From positions 79,782 through 143,781 of the forward strand of contig CAMHAH010000006.1 in NCBI GenBank assembly GCA_946183365.1: 64,000 nucleotides of DNA, read 5' to 3'. Positions 1-9,019 of this stretch are shown piece by piece; position 1 is the first letter of the stretch; each line of letters begins with the position of its first letter. The notes under the pieces are model-generated. The model saw only the letters and a program-made list of their open reading frames with translations, did not search any database and had not been told where the DNA came from. Position numbers and translations under genes: made by a program. This stretch comes from an uncultured Clostridia bacterium. Lineage in GTDB: Bacteria > Bacillota > Clostridia > Oscillospirales > Acutalibacteraceae.

Positions 1-171
1 TCATCCGACGTTATCGGTATGCGCTTCGGTTCTCTGTTTGACGCTACTCAGACAATGGTATCTCCCATCGGCGACGGTCTGTATGAGGTTCAGGTTGTTT
101 CTTGGTATGATAACGAGAACTCCTATACTTCTCAGATGGTTCGCACCATCAAGTATTTCGCAGAGCTGTAA
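1..171 (+). CDS. gap: Glyceraldehyde-3-phosphate dehydrogenase, C-terminal end (5' cut by window)
   Basis: Frame 1 reads 56 residues to a TAA at 169-171. The text matches the GAPDH C-terminus: a '[11 protein letters not shown]' strand followed by '[18 protein letters not shown]', the family's end signature. GAPDH converts glyceraldehyde-3-phosphate to 1,3-bisphosphoglycerate with NAD in cytosolic glycolysis. The catalytic Cys and the NAD-binding half lie upstream of the window. A hairpin terminator follows about 85 bp downstream, so this is the end of its transcript. Confidence 0.95.
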   Translation, partial: SSDVIGMRFGSLFDATQTMVSPIGDGLYEVQVVSWYDNENSYTSQMVRTIKYFAEL

Positions 172-256
172 TCTGAATTACGCTCGCGGCTGAGGCGGAC
201 AGGCTCTCAGAGAATCCGGCTGATATCCTTAAGCCAAAGCTATAAATATGCCAAAT

Positions 257-286
257 CGCGGCTGTACCCTCGGGTGCGGCCGCTTT
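257..286 (+). terminator. Intrinsic terminator after gap
   Basis: A GC-rich hairpin with arms around GCGGCTGTACC and GGTGCGGCCGC (G-U pairs allowed) and a CTCG loop, followed by a short T run. Confidence 0.7.
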
Positions 287-340
287 GTGCTGTTATGTGA
301 TGATAAAGCCGTTCAGAAAAGATTTAGAGCCCTGTAATTA

Positions 341-369
341 TTGACAAATTTTTTTGTATAGTGTATAAT
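341..369 (+). promoter_or_regulatory. Sigma-A type promoter of amino-acid ABC operon
   Basis: TTGACA at 341-346 and TATAAT at 364-369 with a 17-bp spacer, both perfect consensus. It lies about 68 bp upstream of the start of the substrate-binding protein. Confidence 0.85.
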
Positions 370-436
370 TTTTACTGTTGTTTATTTTGAGCGTTTTATC
401 GTGATAAATCAATAAAATGAAAAAGGAGAAAGAAAT

Positions 437-1231
437 ATGAAAAGAACACTGGCACTTATCATGGCGGTCGTACTTATCGCTTCCGTCGCTATGCTCGCAG
501 GCTGCGGCAAAAAGGCTAACACAGACAATACCGCTGCTACAGAGGCTAAGGCAGCTGACGCTGCAAAGACCTATATCATTTATTCAGACAACGCGTTTGC
601 TCCCTTTGAGTATCTTGACACCGCTACAAACAAATATGTAGGCGTTGATATGGATATCATGGCTGCTATCGCTGAGGATCAGGGCATCAAGTATGAGATG
701 CACAACGAGGGCTTTGACGCTTCTATGGGCGCTGTACAGAGCGGTCAGGCTGACGCTATGATCGCCGGTATGACCATCACCGACGAGCGCAAGCAGACCT
801 TTGATTTCTCAGATCCTTACTTTGACGACGGTCAGGTCATCGTTGCCAAGGCAGGCACAAAGCTTGAGGACCTCAAGGGCAAGACTGTTGCCGCTAAGAC
901 CTCGACAGTAGGCGGCGAGTACGCTGAGTCCATCAAGGATCAGTACGGCTTTACCATCAACTATTACGAGGGTTCGGACAATATGTATCAGGCTGTTATG
1001 ACAGGCGCTGATGTAGCTTGTGTTGAGGACTTCTCCGTAATCGGTTACGCTATCAAGAGCGGTCAGGTCGACCTTACCATCATCTCTGAGCAACCCGCTA
1101 ACGTAAAGGGCTACGGCTTCGCTACTCAGAAGGGCAAGAACGCTGAGCTTATCGAGAAGTTCAACGCCGGCCTCAAGAATATCAAGGAAAACGGCAAGTA
1201 CAAAGAGATCCTTGCTAAGTACGGTTATTGA
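437..1231 (+). CDS. Polar amino-acid ABC transporter substrate-binding lipoprotein
   Basis: This is a 264-residue extracellular solute receptor of the SBP_bac_3 family. The N-terminus is a lipoprotein signal (basic start, hydrophobic core, lipobox 'MLAGC' near residue 23), then a short Ala/Thr-rich linker and the two-lobed binding domain. The domain includes 'FAPFEYLD' and 'YVGVDMDIMAAIAEDQG', typical of Glu/Gln/Arg/Lys-type receptors; the exact substrate cannot be read. It starts at ATG 437 behind an AAGGAG SD. It is first in an operon with the permease and ATPase genes, the usual SBP-permease-ATPase order. Confidence 0.9.
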   Translation: MKRTLALIMAVVLIASVAMLAGCGKKANTDNTAATEAKAADAAKTYIIYSDNAFAPFEYLDTATNKYVGVDMDIMAAIAEDQGIKYEMHNEGFDASMGAVQSGQADAMIAGMTITDERKQTFDFSDPYFDDGQVIVAKAGTKLEDLKGKTVAAKTSTVGGEYAESIKDQYGFTINYYEGSDNMYQAVMTGADVACVEDFSVIGYAIKSGQVDLTIISEQPANVKGYGFATQKGKNAELIEKFNAGLKNIKENGKYKEILAKYGY

Positions 1232-1326
1232 TAAGGGGCACTATTCCCCAAACCGTAAAAATGTAAAATCAGGTTCAGCACGGTAACTTTTTATCGTGCT
1301 GAATTATTGTAAGGCAGTTGTAGTAT

Positions 1327-2031
1327 ATGGATTTTGGAAGAGTATTTAATGAAGCGATGCCGCTGCTGCTTGACGGTCTTAAGCTGACTGTCATCACATC
1401 GCTGGCGTCTATCGCGATCGGCATGGTCATCGGACTGTTCGTGTGTCTGATGAAAATGTCTAAGAATGTTGTTCTCCGCGGTATCGCGGGCGCGTATATC
1501 TGGATCATCCGCGGTACGCCTATGCTGGTACAGGCGTTGATGGTGTTCTTCGGCTTTCCTCAGCTTATCCAGCTGACCATCAACCCTGCGTTCCGTATGG
1601 ACGCTCTGACCGCCGGCATCATCACCCTTTCGCTGAACGCGGGCGCGTATCTTGCAGAGATATACCGCGGCGGTATCATGGCTGTGCCTAAGGGACAGAG
1701 TGAAGCAGCTCGTTCTCTCGGACTTTCTCAGGCTAAGACTATGATGAAGGTCGTTTTGCCTCAGGCGATAAAGTTCTCTATCCCCGCGCTGGTAAATCAG
1801 TTCATCATCACCATCAAGGATACCTCTATCCTGTCGGTCATCGGTATGGCTGAGATAGTTAATAAGGCTAAGACCTACGTCGGCAGTACATATGTATACT
1901 TCGCGACCTACGCTGTGGTTGCGCTGATGTATCTGTTGGTGATCTCGATTCTCATGATTATTTCGAGCTATATCGAGAAGAAGTTAAAATATGAAGCGAA
2001 GAGAGGTAAGAGACACCGTGACAAACATTAA
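1327..2031 (+). CDS. Polar amino-acid ABC transporter permease (HisM/GlnP type)
   Basis: A 234-residue inner-membrane permease with about five hydrophobic segments. The EAA loop is visible around residues 115-150 ('[24 protein letters not shown]'-like text, in the expected place for docking the ATPase). Only one permease gene is present, so it probably works as a homodimer, as GlnP-type systems do. It lies 95 bp after the binding protein. Its 3' end overlaps the ATPase gene, indicating translational coupling. Confidence 0.9.
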   Translation: MDFGRVFNEAMPLLLDGLKLTVITSLASIAIGMVIGLFVCLMKMSKNVVLRGIAGAYIWIIRGTPMLVQALMVFFGFPQLIQLTINPAFRMDALTAGIITLSLNAGAYLAEIYRGGIMAVPKGQSEAARSLGLSQAKTMMKVVLPQAIKFSIPALVNQFIITIKDTSILSVIGMAEIVNKAKTYVGSTYVYFATYAVVALMYLLVISILMIISSYIEKKLKYEAKRGKRHRDKH

Positions 2032-2767
2032 TAAAGAGAACAAAAAGGTCGTCGTTACTAACCTTCATAAATACTTTGACAAGAACGAGGTCCTTACAGG
2101 TATCGACGCTACCATATATGAGGGCGAGGTCGTATGCGTTATCGGACCGTCCGGTTCGGGTAAGTCGACCTTCCTCAGATGCCTGAACAAACTCGAGGAC
2201 GCTACCTCGGGCGAGATCGTCATCGACGGATATGATATCACGGATAAGAAGATCGACATCAATAAGGTGCGCGAGAATATCGGTATGGTGTTCCAGCAGT
2301 TCAACCTGTTCCAGAACATGACCGTATTGAAGAATATCATGATGGCTCCCGTATCTCTCAATAAGATGACTAAGGAAGAAGCCGAGCAAAAGGCTAAGGA
2401 GCTTCTCAGACGAGTTGGTCTTGAGGATAAGGCTGATTCCTATCCCGGAGAGCTCTCGGGCGGTCAGCAACAGCGTGTGGCTATAGCCAGAGCGCTCGCC
2501 ATGAACCCCGATATCATGCTCTTTGACGAGCCTACCTCAGCGCTCGACCCCGAGATGGTCGGCGAGGTATTGGACGTTATGAAGGAGCTTGCCGCCGACG
2601 GCATGACTATGATAGTCGTTACCCATGAGATGGGCTTCGCGAGAGAGGTCTCAGACAGAGTTCTGTTCATGGCCGACGGCGTAATCTGTGAAGAGGGAAC
2701 ACCCGAAGAGGTGTTCGGCAATCCGCAGAACGAGCGTACTCAGGACTTCCTGCGTAAGGTCCTGTAA
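2018..2767 (+). CDS. Polar amino-acid ABC transporter ATP-binding protein (GlnQ/ArtP-like)
   Basis: Cytoplasmic ATPase with Walker A 'GPSGSGKST', Q-loop '[10 protein letters not shown]', signature 'LSGGQQQR', Walker B '[12 protein letters not shown]' and H-loop 'VTHEM'. The best start is GTG 2018, about 10 nt downstream of AGAGGT. An in-frame ATG at 1991 would add nine residues and has no good SD. Either start overlaps the permease gene. This gene closes the importer operon and a terminator hairpin follows at once. Confidence 0.9.
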   Translation: MTNINKENKKVVVTNLHKYFDKNEVLTGIDATIYEGEVVCVIGPSGSGKSTFLRCLNKLEDATSGEIVIDGYDITDKKIDINKVRENIGMVFQQFNLFQNMTVLKNIMMAPVSLNKMTKEEAEQKAKELLRRVGLEDKADSYPGELSGGQQQRVAIARALAMNPDIMLFDEPTSALDPEMVGEVLDVMKELAADGMTMIVVTHEMGFAREVSDRVLFMADGVICEEGTPEEVFGNPQNERTQDFLRKVL

Positions 2768-2784
2768 CTTAATAATCATATTCA

Positions 2785-2815
2785 AAGCACTGTGCTTCGG
2801 CATGGTGCTTTTTTC
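2785..2815 (+). terminator. Intrinsic terminator of amino-acid ABC operon
   Basis: Arms AAGCACTGTGC and GCATGGTGCTT around a TTCG tetraloop, followed by TTTTTTC. Confidence 0.85.
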
Positions 2816-2821
2816 TTATTT

Positions 2822-2979
2822 ATACTAATCCTTAATAAAAACCTTTATCATCTATTGCGCTAAATTCCGCATAGCTTTGTTGAGCTCCTTGACAGGCGCC
2901 AGCCTGCCTGCGTCACTCGCCTCGCTCTGCGAAATTTATCACTAATATCTGATTAAATCTTTTTATCAAGGATTAGTAT
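2822..2979. mobile_element. MITE-like inverted-repeat element, copy 1
   Basis: A 158-bp element whose ends are inverted repeats: ATACTAATCCTT at 2822 and AAGGATTAGTAT ending at 2979. With one mismatch the match extends to about 20 bp. It has no ORF of its own. The second copy at 7840-7997 is its reverse complement with three mismatches in 158 bp by eye. It fills most of the 450-bp gap between the ABC operon terminator and the ctsR promoter. A flanking TA is compatible with a TA target site. Confidence 0.8.
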
Positions 2980-3022
2980 TAGAACAATACCGTCAATTTT
3001 GAACAATTTGTTAACAATCAAA

Positions 3023-3073
3023 TTTGACCTTGACTTTCTTTGACCAATGGTATACAATATAGTCAAGGTCAGG
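3023..3073 (+). promoter_or_regulatory. ctsR operon promoter overlapped by CtsR-box-like heptads
   Basis: A promoter is visible as TTGACT at 3030-3035 and TACAAT at 3053-3058 (17-bp spacer). TTTGACC heptads lie at 3023-3029 and 3039-3045 (reverse orientation of GGTCAAA), with a partial copy between them, and AGTCAAGGTCA follows at 3061-3071 in the other orientation. GGTCAAA repeats are the known CtsR operator half-sites. Their position over -35 and around -10 implies autorepression of the operon. The spacing between heptads differs from the usual 3 bp. Confidence 0.75.
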
Positions 3074-3219
3074 GAAGGACAAGAGCGTAGTTGGTAGTAT
3101 TAATTGTAGGGTGGCTTGCTCCTCCCGAGAAAGTTATCTGTCGCTGCCGCTTGGATTTGTCTTTCTTAATAATTTCGACCGTTAAGCGTCGGTTTACACA
3201 TTGAAAAGAGGTTATAAAA

Positions 3220-3675
3220 ATGCGTGTCAGTGATGTAGTCGCCAAGTATATCAAGGATATACTTGAACAGCAGGATGGCGAGGCTGAGATAAAGCGCAAT
3301 GAGCTCGCGACTACCTTGGGCTGTGTGCCCAGTCAGATAAACTATGTTATCACATCGCGGTTCACTCCCGAGCAGGGCTATATCGTAGAGTCCCGTCGAG
3401 GCGGCGGGGGATATATACGCATCACCCGTATCAATACTACCCGCAGCGGAGCGATAATGCATATCGTTAATTCGGTAGGCAAGGCGCTCGATAACGCTAC
3501 CGCCGAGGCGATGCTCGATAATATGCTCAGCAGCGGAGTGCTTGACCCAAAAACCGCGAAGCTTATAGCCGCGGCTTCGGGAGAGAGATCGTATCTCAGT
3601 GTTCCCCAGCAATACCGTGACGCTCTCAGAGCCTCGGTGTTCAAGAATATGCTGCTTACCCTTCTCGACACTTAA
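3220..3675 (+). CDS. ctsR: CtsR heat-shock transcriptional repressor
   Basis: A 151-residue DNA-binding repressor of clp genes. The N-terminal half has the winged-HTH text 'LGCVPSQINYVITSRFTPEQGYIVESRRGGGGYIRI', including the Gly-rich wing (residues 65-68) that senses heat in this family. The C-terminal half is the dimerisation domain contacted by McsB. Full family length. ATG 3220 follows a GAGG SD after a leader of about 160 nt. It is first in ctsR-mcsA-mcsB-clpC, and operator-like heptads overlap its promoter. Confidence 0.95.
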   Translation: MRVSDVVAKYIKDILEQQDGEAEIKRNELATTLGCVPSQINYVITSRFTPEQGYIVESRRGGGGYIRITRINTTRSGAIMHIVNSVGKALDNATAEAMLDNMLSSGVLDPKTAKLIAAASGERSYLSVPQQYRDALRASVFKNMLLTLLDT

Positions 3676-3759
3676 AGCAGAAGGTATATGATAGAATAAA
3701 CAAAACTCAAACGCCTGACAATATTACTTATTGGCGTATCTCAAAAGGAGGAAAAGATC

Positions 3760-4263
3760 ATGTTATGTCAACACTGCAACAAGAATGAGGCTACAACTCA
3801 TGTCAAGACTATGATAAACGGCGAGTACGCCGAATATATGCTTTGTCCCGAATGTGCCCACGAGCTTGGGTACGATACGATGTTCCCCGATTTCAACGCT
3901 GATTTCGGCGGCTTGCTCTCGAGCTTCTTCTCAAACGCGCTTCCGGCGCGCTCGGGAGCTACACGCTGCAAGACCTGCGGCAGCAGCCTGAACGATATCA
4001 AGCGCAGCGGCAAGGTTGGCTGCGCCGACTGCTACGATATCTTTTTCAGCGAGCTTATGCCCACTATCCGCAATATACACGGCAACACCGAGCACAAGGG
4101 CAAACGCCCCGGAGCTATCGAGTATACCGTGAACGAAGAGAAAACCGACGATAGCGCCGACAAGCTCACCTCTCTTAAAGCGGAGCTTAAGAAGGCTATC
4201 GAGGATGAGAACTTTGAGCGCGCCGCTCAGCTGCGTGATGAGATCAAGGGATTGGAGGGATAA
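3760..4263 (+). CDS. mcsA: McsA, zinc-binding activator of the McsB arginine kinase
   Basis: A 167-residue protein with four CxxC pairs: C3/C6, the 'CPEC' pair near residue 30, 'CKTC' near 71 and 'CADC' near 88, which bind metal. The C-terminal UVR motif ('[15 protein letters not shown]') mediates interaction. McsA stimulates McsB and shapes CtsR regulation. SD AAAGGAGG is strong. Its TAA overlaps the mcsB ATG (TAATG), so the two are translationally coupled. Confidence 0.93.
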   Translation: MLCQHCNKNEATTHVKTMINGEYAEYMLCPECAHELGYDTMFPDFNADFGGLLSSFFSNALPARSGATRCKTCGSSLNDIKRSGKVGCADCYDIFFSELMPTIRNIHGNTEHKGKRPGAIEYTVNEEKTDDSADKLTSLKAELKKAIEDENFERAAQLRDEIKGLEG

Positions 4264-5243
4264 TGATGAGTGAAGCGGTAGTATCGACCAGAATACGTCT
4301 GGCACGAAATCTTAAGGAGTATCCGTTTCCGGTAAGACTGCCCGCCGATAAGGCGCAGGAGGTAGTGGATAAGGTCGGAGAAGCTCTCAAGGATTGCGGT
4401 ATCAAGTTCCACCGCATAGACGCTGATAACGTCACAGATACCATTCTGGTTTCGATGATAGAACGCCATCTGGTAAGTCCCGATTTCATCAGCAACGAGA
4501 AGGGCAGAGCAGTATATCTCAGCGACGATAACACCGTGTCTATCATGGTGAACGAAGAGGATCATATCAGACTGCAGGTCATCAAAGACGGCTTTGAGCT
4601 TGACGAGGCTTTTGAGCTTGCCGATAAGATCGACAATATTCTTTCAAAGAAATTAAACTTTGCTTTCAACGATCGTCTCGGCTACCTCACTCAGTGCCCG
4701 ACCAACCTCGGTACAGGCATGAGAGCCTCGGTCATGCTCCACTTGCCCGCGCTTGACATGAGCGGCACGGTATACAGGATAGGAGCTAACCTCAGCAAGC
4801 TAGGGCTCACTATGAGAGGGCTCTACGGTGAGAGCACCAAGCCCGCGGGAGCTTTCTTCCAGCTGAGCAATCAGGTCACTCTCGGTATCTCTGAGAAGGC
4901 GGCTATAGAGAACCTTAAGAATATCACAACTCAGCTTATTTCTCAGGAAATGAGAGCCCGTGACGGTATTCTCAACCGCATCGAGGTAGAGGACAAGATC
5001 AGCCGCGCTTTGGGCGTGCTGAAAACCGCTAAGCTGATGGATCACAACGAGGCTATGCAGCTTCTCTCACTCGTTCGATTGGGAGTGACCTCAAAGAAGC
5101 TTGAGACGCTCTCAGCCGAGAGCATAGATAAGCTCATAGTAGAGATACAGCCCGCTTCGATAATGTCGCGCTACTCAGAGACCATGAGCGCTCAGGAGCG
5201 AGATATCAAGCGAGCTCAGATCATAAGAAAAAGATTTGAATGA
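4263..5243 (+). CDS. mcsB: McsB protein-arginine kinase
   Basis: A 326-residue ATP:guanido phosphotransferase fold that phosphorylates arginines on CtsR and on proteins to be degraded by ClpCP. N-terminal 'STRIRLARNLKEYPFP' and the nucleotide-binding 'CPTNLGTGMRASVMLHLP' (around residue 140) are family signatures. ATG 4263 overlaps the mcsA stop; a second ATG at 4266 is equally placed relative to the GGAGG SD. It acts with McsA and ClpC encoded on either side. Confidence 0.94.
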   Translation: MMSEAVVSTRIRLARNLKEYPFPVRLPADKAQEVVDKVGEALKDCGIKFHRIDADNVTDTILVSMIERHLVSPDFISNEKGRAVYLSDDNTVSIMVNEEDHIRLQVIKDGFELDEAFELADKIDNILSKKLNFAFNDRLGYLTQCPTNLGTGMRASVMLHLPALDMSGTVYRIGANLSKLGLTMRGLYGESTKPAGAFFQLSNQVTLGISEKAAIENLKNITTQLISQEMRARDGILNRIEVEDKISRALGVLKTAKLMDHNEAMQLLSLVRLGVTSKKLETLSAESIDKLIVEIQPASIMSRYSETMSAQERDIKRAQIIRKRFE

Positions 5244-5301
5244 TCTGAATTATCAGGAAGGTTTTTAATAGATAAAAGTATCAAGAAAGAAGGGTTGATA
5301 T

Positions 5302-7746
5302 ATGAAGTACACATTTAAGGGCTTTACAGAGAAGGCTAACAGAGCTCTCAATTTAGCTATCGAGAGCGCTCAGGAAATGGGTCATAATTACATCGGCTCT
5401 GAGCATATCCTGCTTGGACTGTGCAAGGAGAACAGCGGCGTAGCGTATGCTGCTCTTAAAGACAGCGGAGTGACCGCCGAGAAGCTCGAGAACCTTATGA
5501 GAGGCAACTCGGGCGAGAACGGTATCTACTCTCTCACGCCCGATGATTTCACACCGCGCACAAAGAGAGTTATGCAGACGGCTGTCATGTACTCTGCCCG
5601 TACAGGCTCGGGTTATGTCGGTACTGAGCATCTGCTCATAGCTCTGCTCTCAGACCGCGACAGCTACGCTATCCGTTATCTGCGTGAATTGGGAGTAACA
5701 CCTCAGAGTATCGCCGACCGTTTGAGCGCGAGGTATGAGGGTGAGGATCAGAGCGGTTACAACGGTACCGGCTCGGCTCAGGGTGAGCCCGACGGCGACA
5801 GCAAGACGCTCGACAGCTTCTCGCGCGATCTGACAAAAGCCGCGAAGAACGGCGAGATCGACCCCGTCATCGGCAGAGATGAAGAGATCAAGCGTATCAT
5901 CCAGATACTCTCGCGCCGTACAAAGAACAACCCCTGTCTTATCGGCGAGCCCGGCGTAGGCAAGACAGCAATCGCCGAGGGTTTGGCTCTGAAGATAGCG
6001 AACGGCGAGGTGCCCGAGCACCTGCGCGATAAGAGAGTTGTGGCTCTCGATCTGACGGGTATGGTCGCCGGCACAAAGTACCGCGGCGACTTTGAGGATC
6101 GTATCAAGAACGCCATCGAAGAGGTCAAGAAGAGCAAGAATATCATCCTGTTCATAGATGAGCTCCATACCATTATCGGCGCGGGAGCTGCTGAGGGCAG
6201 CGCCGACGCGGCTAATATCCTCAAACCCTCGCTTGCGAGAGGAGATTTCCAGGTAATAGGCGCGACCACCCTCGAGGAATACCGCAAGTATATCGAGAAG
6301 GACGCGGCGCTTGAGAGGCGCTTCCAGCCCGTTAAGGTCGGAGAGCCGAGCGAAGAGGACGCCGTCGCTATCCTCAAAGGACTTCGTGACCGTTACGAGG
6401 CTCACCATAAGGTAAAGATCTCTGACGAGGCTATAGAGGCTGCCGTAAAGCTCAGCTCACGTTATATAGCCGACCGTTATCTGCCCGATAAGGCTATCGA
6501 CCTTATCGACGAGGCGGCGTCAAAGGTTCGTCTTTCGGCTCTTACTTACCCCTCTGAGATAAAGGATCTTGAGGCTGAGCTTGAAACTCTCGAGAGCGAG
6601 AAGACCGCCGCTGTCAATGAACAGGACTTTGAGCGCGCGGCTCAGCTCAGAGATGAGCAGAAGAATATCACCGATCAGCTCGAAAAGGCTAAGAACAGCT
6701 GGCAGGAGAGCTCTAAGGAGAGCTCGCATGAGGTCGGCTCTGAGGATATTGCCGCGATCGTCAGCTCGTGGACGAAGATCCCCGTTGTTGAGCTCACCCG
6801 CGAGGAGAGCGAACGTCTGCTCAATATGGAGAAGATCCTGCATGAGCGCGTTGTAGGTCAGGAAGAGGCCGTATCAGCCGTATCAAGAGCTATCCGCAGG
6901 GGCAGAGTAGGCATAAAGGATCCTAAGCGCCCTATCGGCTCTTTCATCTTCCTCGGTCCCACAGGCGTAGGTAAAACCGAGCTTTGTAAGGCTCTGGCTC
7001 AGGCGATGTTCGGCGATGAGAACGCTATGCTCCGCCTTGATATGAGCGAGTATATGGAGAAGCACACGGTATCCCGTCTGGTAGGTTCGCCTCCCGGTTA
7101 TGTCGGTTACGACGAGGGCGGTCAGCTCACAGAGGCTGTACGCCGCAAGCCGTATTCGGTAGTCCTCTTTGACGAGATAGAGAAGGCTCACCCCGACGTA
7201 TTCAATATGCTGTTGCAGATACTCGAGGACGGCAGACTGACCGACAGCCAGGGCAGGACGGTAGACTTCAAGAACACCGTTATCATCATGACCTCTAACG
7301 TCGGCGCTCGCCGCATAATCGAGAAGCAGACCTCATTAGGCTTCGGCAACGCTGAGAATTCCGAAAATTTGAGCGTGCGCGAGCTGGTCATGGCTGAGCT
7401 CAAGCAGGTGTTCCGTCCCGAGTTCCTCAACCGTATCGACGATATCATAGTATTCAACAAGCTCACAAAGGACGAGATCAAGGAGATCGCCGGCAAGATG
7501 CTCGAGACACTCAGAAAGCGTCTCGATACACTCGGCGTAAAGATCACGTTCACCGATAAGGCTATCGAGAGGGTCGCTGATGAGGGCTTTGACGATACCT
7601 ACGGCGCACGTCCTCTCAGAAGAGCTATCACGACCAATATCGAGGATAAGCTCAGCGAGCGTATGCTTGAGGCTGACTTTGACAGCTCAAAGCCGATAGT
7701 CTGCGATTATGACGGTGAGGGCTTCACATTTGAATGCGCTGAATAA
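5302..7746 (+). CDS. clpC: ClpC AAA+ unfoldase
   Basis: An 814-residue Hsp100 ATPase that unfolds substrates for ClpP. In order: two Clp_N repeats (about 1-145), AAA1 with Walker A 'GEPGVGKTA' (about 215) and '[17 protein letters not shown]', a middle region with a UVR motif ('[12 protein letters not shown]', about 445), AAA2 with Walker A 'GPTGVGKTE' (about 550) and '[14 protein letters not shown]', and a ClpB-D2-type C-terminal domain with '[10 protein letters not shown]'. The M-domain/UVR arrangement identifies ClpC rather than ClpB or ClpA. Starts at ATG 5302 behind AAGAAGGG. Last gene of the CtsR operon. Confidence 0.96.
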   Translation: MKYTFKGFTEKANRALNLAIESAQEMGHNYIGSEHILLGLCKENSGVAYAALKDSGVTAEKLENLMRGNSGENGIYSLTPDDFTPRTKRVMQTAVMYSARTGSGYVGTEHLLIALLSDRDSYAIRYLRELGVTPQSIADRLSARYEGEDQSGYNGTGSAQGEPDGDSKTLDSFSRDLTKAAKNGEIDPVIGRDEEIKRIIQILSRRTKNNPCLIGEPGVGKTAIAEGLALKIANGEVPEHLRDKRVVALDLTGMVAGTKYRGDFEDRIKNAIEEVKKSKNIILFIDELHTIIGAGAAEGSADAANILKPSLARGDFQVIGATTLEEYRKYIEKDAALERRFQPVKVGEPSEEDAVAILKGLRDRYEAHHKVKISDEAIEAAVKLSSRYIADRYLPDKAIDLIDEAASKVRLSALTYPSEIKDLEAELETLESEKTAAVNEQDFERAAQLRDEQKNITDQLEKAKNSWQESSKESSHEVGSEDIAAIVSSWTKIPVVELTREESERLLNMEKILHERVVGQEEAVSAVSRAIRRGRVGIKDPKRPIGSFIFLGPTGVGKTELCKALAQAMFGDENAMLRLDMSEYMEKHTVSRLVGSPPGYVGYDEGGQLTEAVRRKPYSVVLFDEIEKAHPDVFNMLLQILEDGRLTDSQGRTVDFKNTVIIMTSNVGARRIIEKQTSLGFGNAENSENLSVRELVMAELKQVFRPEFLNRIDDIIVFNKLTKDEIKEIAGKMLETLRKRLDTLGVKITFTDKAIERVADEGFDDTYGARPLRRAITTNIEDKLSERMLEADFDSSKPIVCDYDGEGFTFECAE

Positions 7747-7799
7747 TTCGATAATAGAATAATGTATAATTCTGATACAGAATAAAAAGCGATAAAAAG

Positions 7800-7832
7800 A
7801 AGCGGCACAGCTTATAACTGTGTCGCTTTTTG
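7800..7832 (+). terminator. Intrinsic terminator after clpC
   Basis: Arms AAGCGGCACAG and CTGTGTCGCTT around a 7-nt loop, followed by TTTT. Confidence 0.85.
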
Positions 7833-7839
7833 CTATGTT

Positions 7840-7997
7840 ATACTAATCCTTGAAAAAAAGATTTAATCAGATATTAGTGATAAATTTCGCAGAGCGAGGC
7901 GAGTGACGCAGGCAGGCTGGCGCCTGTCAAGGAGCTCAACAAAGCTATGCGGAATTTAGCGCCATAGATGATAAAGGTTTTTATTTAGGATTAGTAT
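7840..7997. mobile_element. MITE-like inverted-repeat element, copy 2 (inverted relative to copy 1)
   Basis: 158 bp, the reverse complement of 2822-2979 with three mismatches by eye. The ends are ATACTAATCCTT and TAGGATTAGTAT. Its last base touches the first base of the TarJ TGA stop on the minus strand (7997-7999), so the element sits flush with the 3' end of that gene. Together the two copies bracket the ctsR-clpC operon head to head. Confidence 0.8.
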
Positions 7998-9019
7998 CAT
8001 ATATTCCAATGTAATATCGTTTTGCCGAAAGCCTTTTTGATATCGGTCTCAAAGGCTTCTTTTATATCCGAGAAGCGGTTTATCTCTACGGTGTTTCCGA
8101 CCAGTCTGCTCAGGTACACCGGTATCTCGGGGTATTCCTTATAGAGCTCTACCGTTTTGCGGAAGTCCGCTTTACCCGAGCGGCTTGTTCCGAAGAGGCG
8201 CAAGCCCTTCTCAAGTATCATTCTGGTGTTGACCGCCACGGGGTATTCGCTTACGCCGAGGATCGATATAGTGCCCTCGGGGCGAATAACGCCGATTATC
8301 TGTTCTATGGCTACGGGTGAGCCGTTGCCTCCCACGCACTCAAAGGCGTGATCCAGCCACAGATCGGACGGTATCTCGGTAGTCAGATAGGTGCCGTCTG
8401 CAAAGGAGAAGTCGCTGAGCTTCTCGCGATTGATGCCGAAGATATAGATCTCGGCGTGAGGTACCATCTTTTTGAGCAGGAGAGAGGTGATGAAGGCGAG
8501 GTTGCCGTCGCCCCATACTCCGATATGCTCTCTGCGGTTGTGAGCTATGGACTTGAAGCGCCCTATGGCGTGGGTGCTGACCGAAACAAGCTCGGTGAAC
8601 GCCGCGACGTCAAGGTCGATATCCTCGGGCAGTCTGACGAGCCTTTCGGGCTCTATGCAGACGTATTCCTGCATGAAGCCGTCAGCCGAGCTGCCGCAGA
8701 AGCGGCTTGATCTGAGATAGTTCTCAGCGATATACTCGTCGCTCTCGGTCGGGATATTGGGTATCATCACGACACGCTCGCCGGGCTTGAAGCCGCCGCT
8801 GTTGTCATATACGACCTGTCCGATGGCTTCGTGTATGAGAGCCATAGGCAGTTTTTCTTTCAAGACCTTTATGTCGCGGGTGCCCTGATAATAGCGCTGA
8901 TCGGCGTTGCAGATCGACAGATGAGTGGGTCGCACTATAACGCCCACGTTCACGTCGATATTGTCGAACGCTGTCTCAAACCTGCGCGGAGCACAAAGTC
9001 TGTAAATAGTATTAATCAT
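7997..9019 (-). CDS. tarJ: Ribulose-5-phosphate reductase / ribitol-5-phosphate dehydrogenase (TarJ-like)
   Basis: A 340-residue medium-chain zinc-type dehydrogenase. Visible features are the zinc/catalytic N-terminal domain with 'LSICNADQRYYQG' and 'MALIHEAIGQV', and a Rossmann-like part around 'IGVWGDGNLAFITSLLL'. In teichoic-acid synthesis this enzyme reduces D-ribulose-5-P to D-ribitol-5-P, the substrate of the cytidylyltransferase encoded just upstream; the two genes overlap by 4 nt. The pairing of TarI and TarJ is the main reason for this call over a generic alcohol dehydrogenase. Confidence 0.82.
   Translation of the reverse strand: MINTIYRLCAPRRFETAFDNIDVNVGVIVRPTHLSICNADQRYYQGTRDIKVLKEKLPMALIHEAIGQVVYDNSGGFKPGERVVMIPNIPTESDEYIAENYLRSSRFCGSSADGFMQEYVCIEPERLVRLPEDIDLDVAAFTELVSVSTHAIGRFKSIAHNRREHIGVWGDGNLAFITSLLLKKMVPHAEIYIFGINREKLSDFSFADGTYLTTEIPSDLWLDHAFECVGGNGSPVAIEQIIGVIRPEGTISILGVSEYPVAVNTRMILEKGLRLFGTSRSGKADFRKTVELYKEYPEIPVYLSRLVGNTVEINRFSDIKEAFETDIKKAFGKTILHWNI

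Noticed and set aside
5778..6408. Long minus-strand ORFs within clpC
   Set aside because: They are shadows of the strongly biased clpC coding frame.
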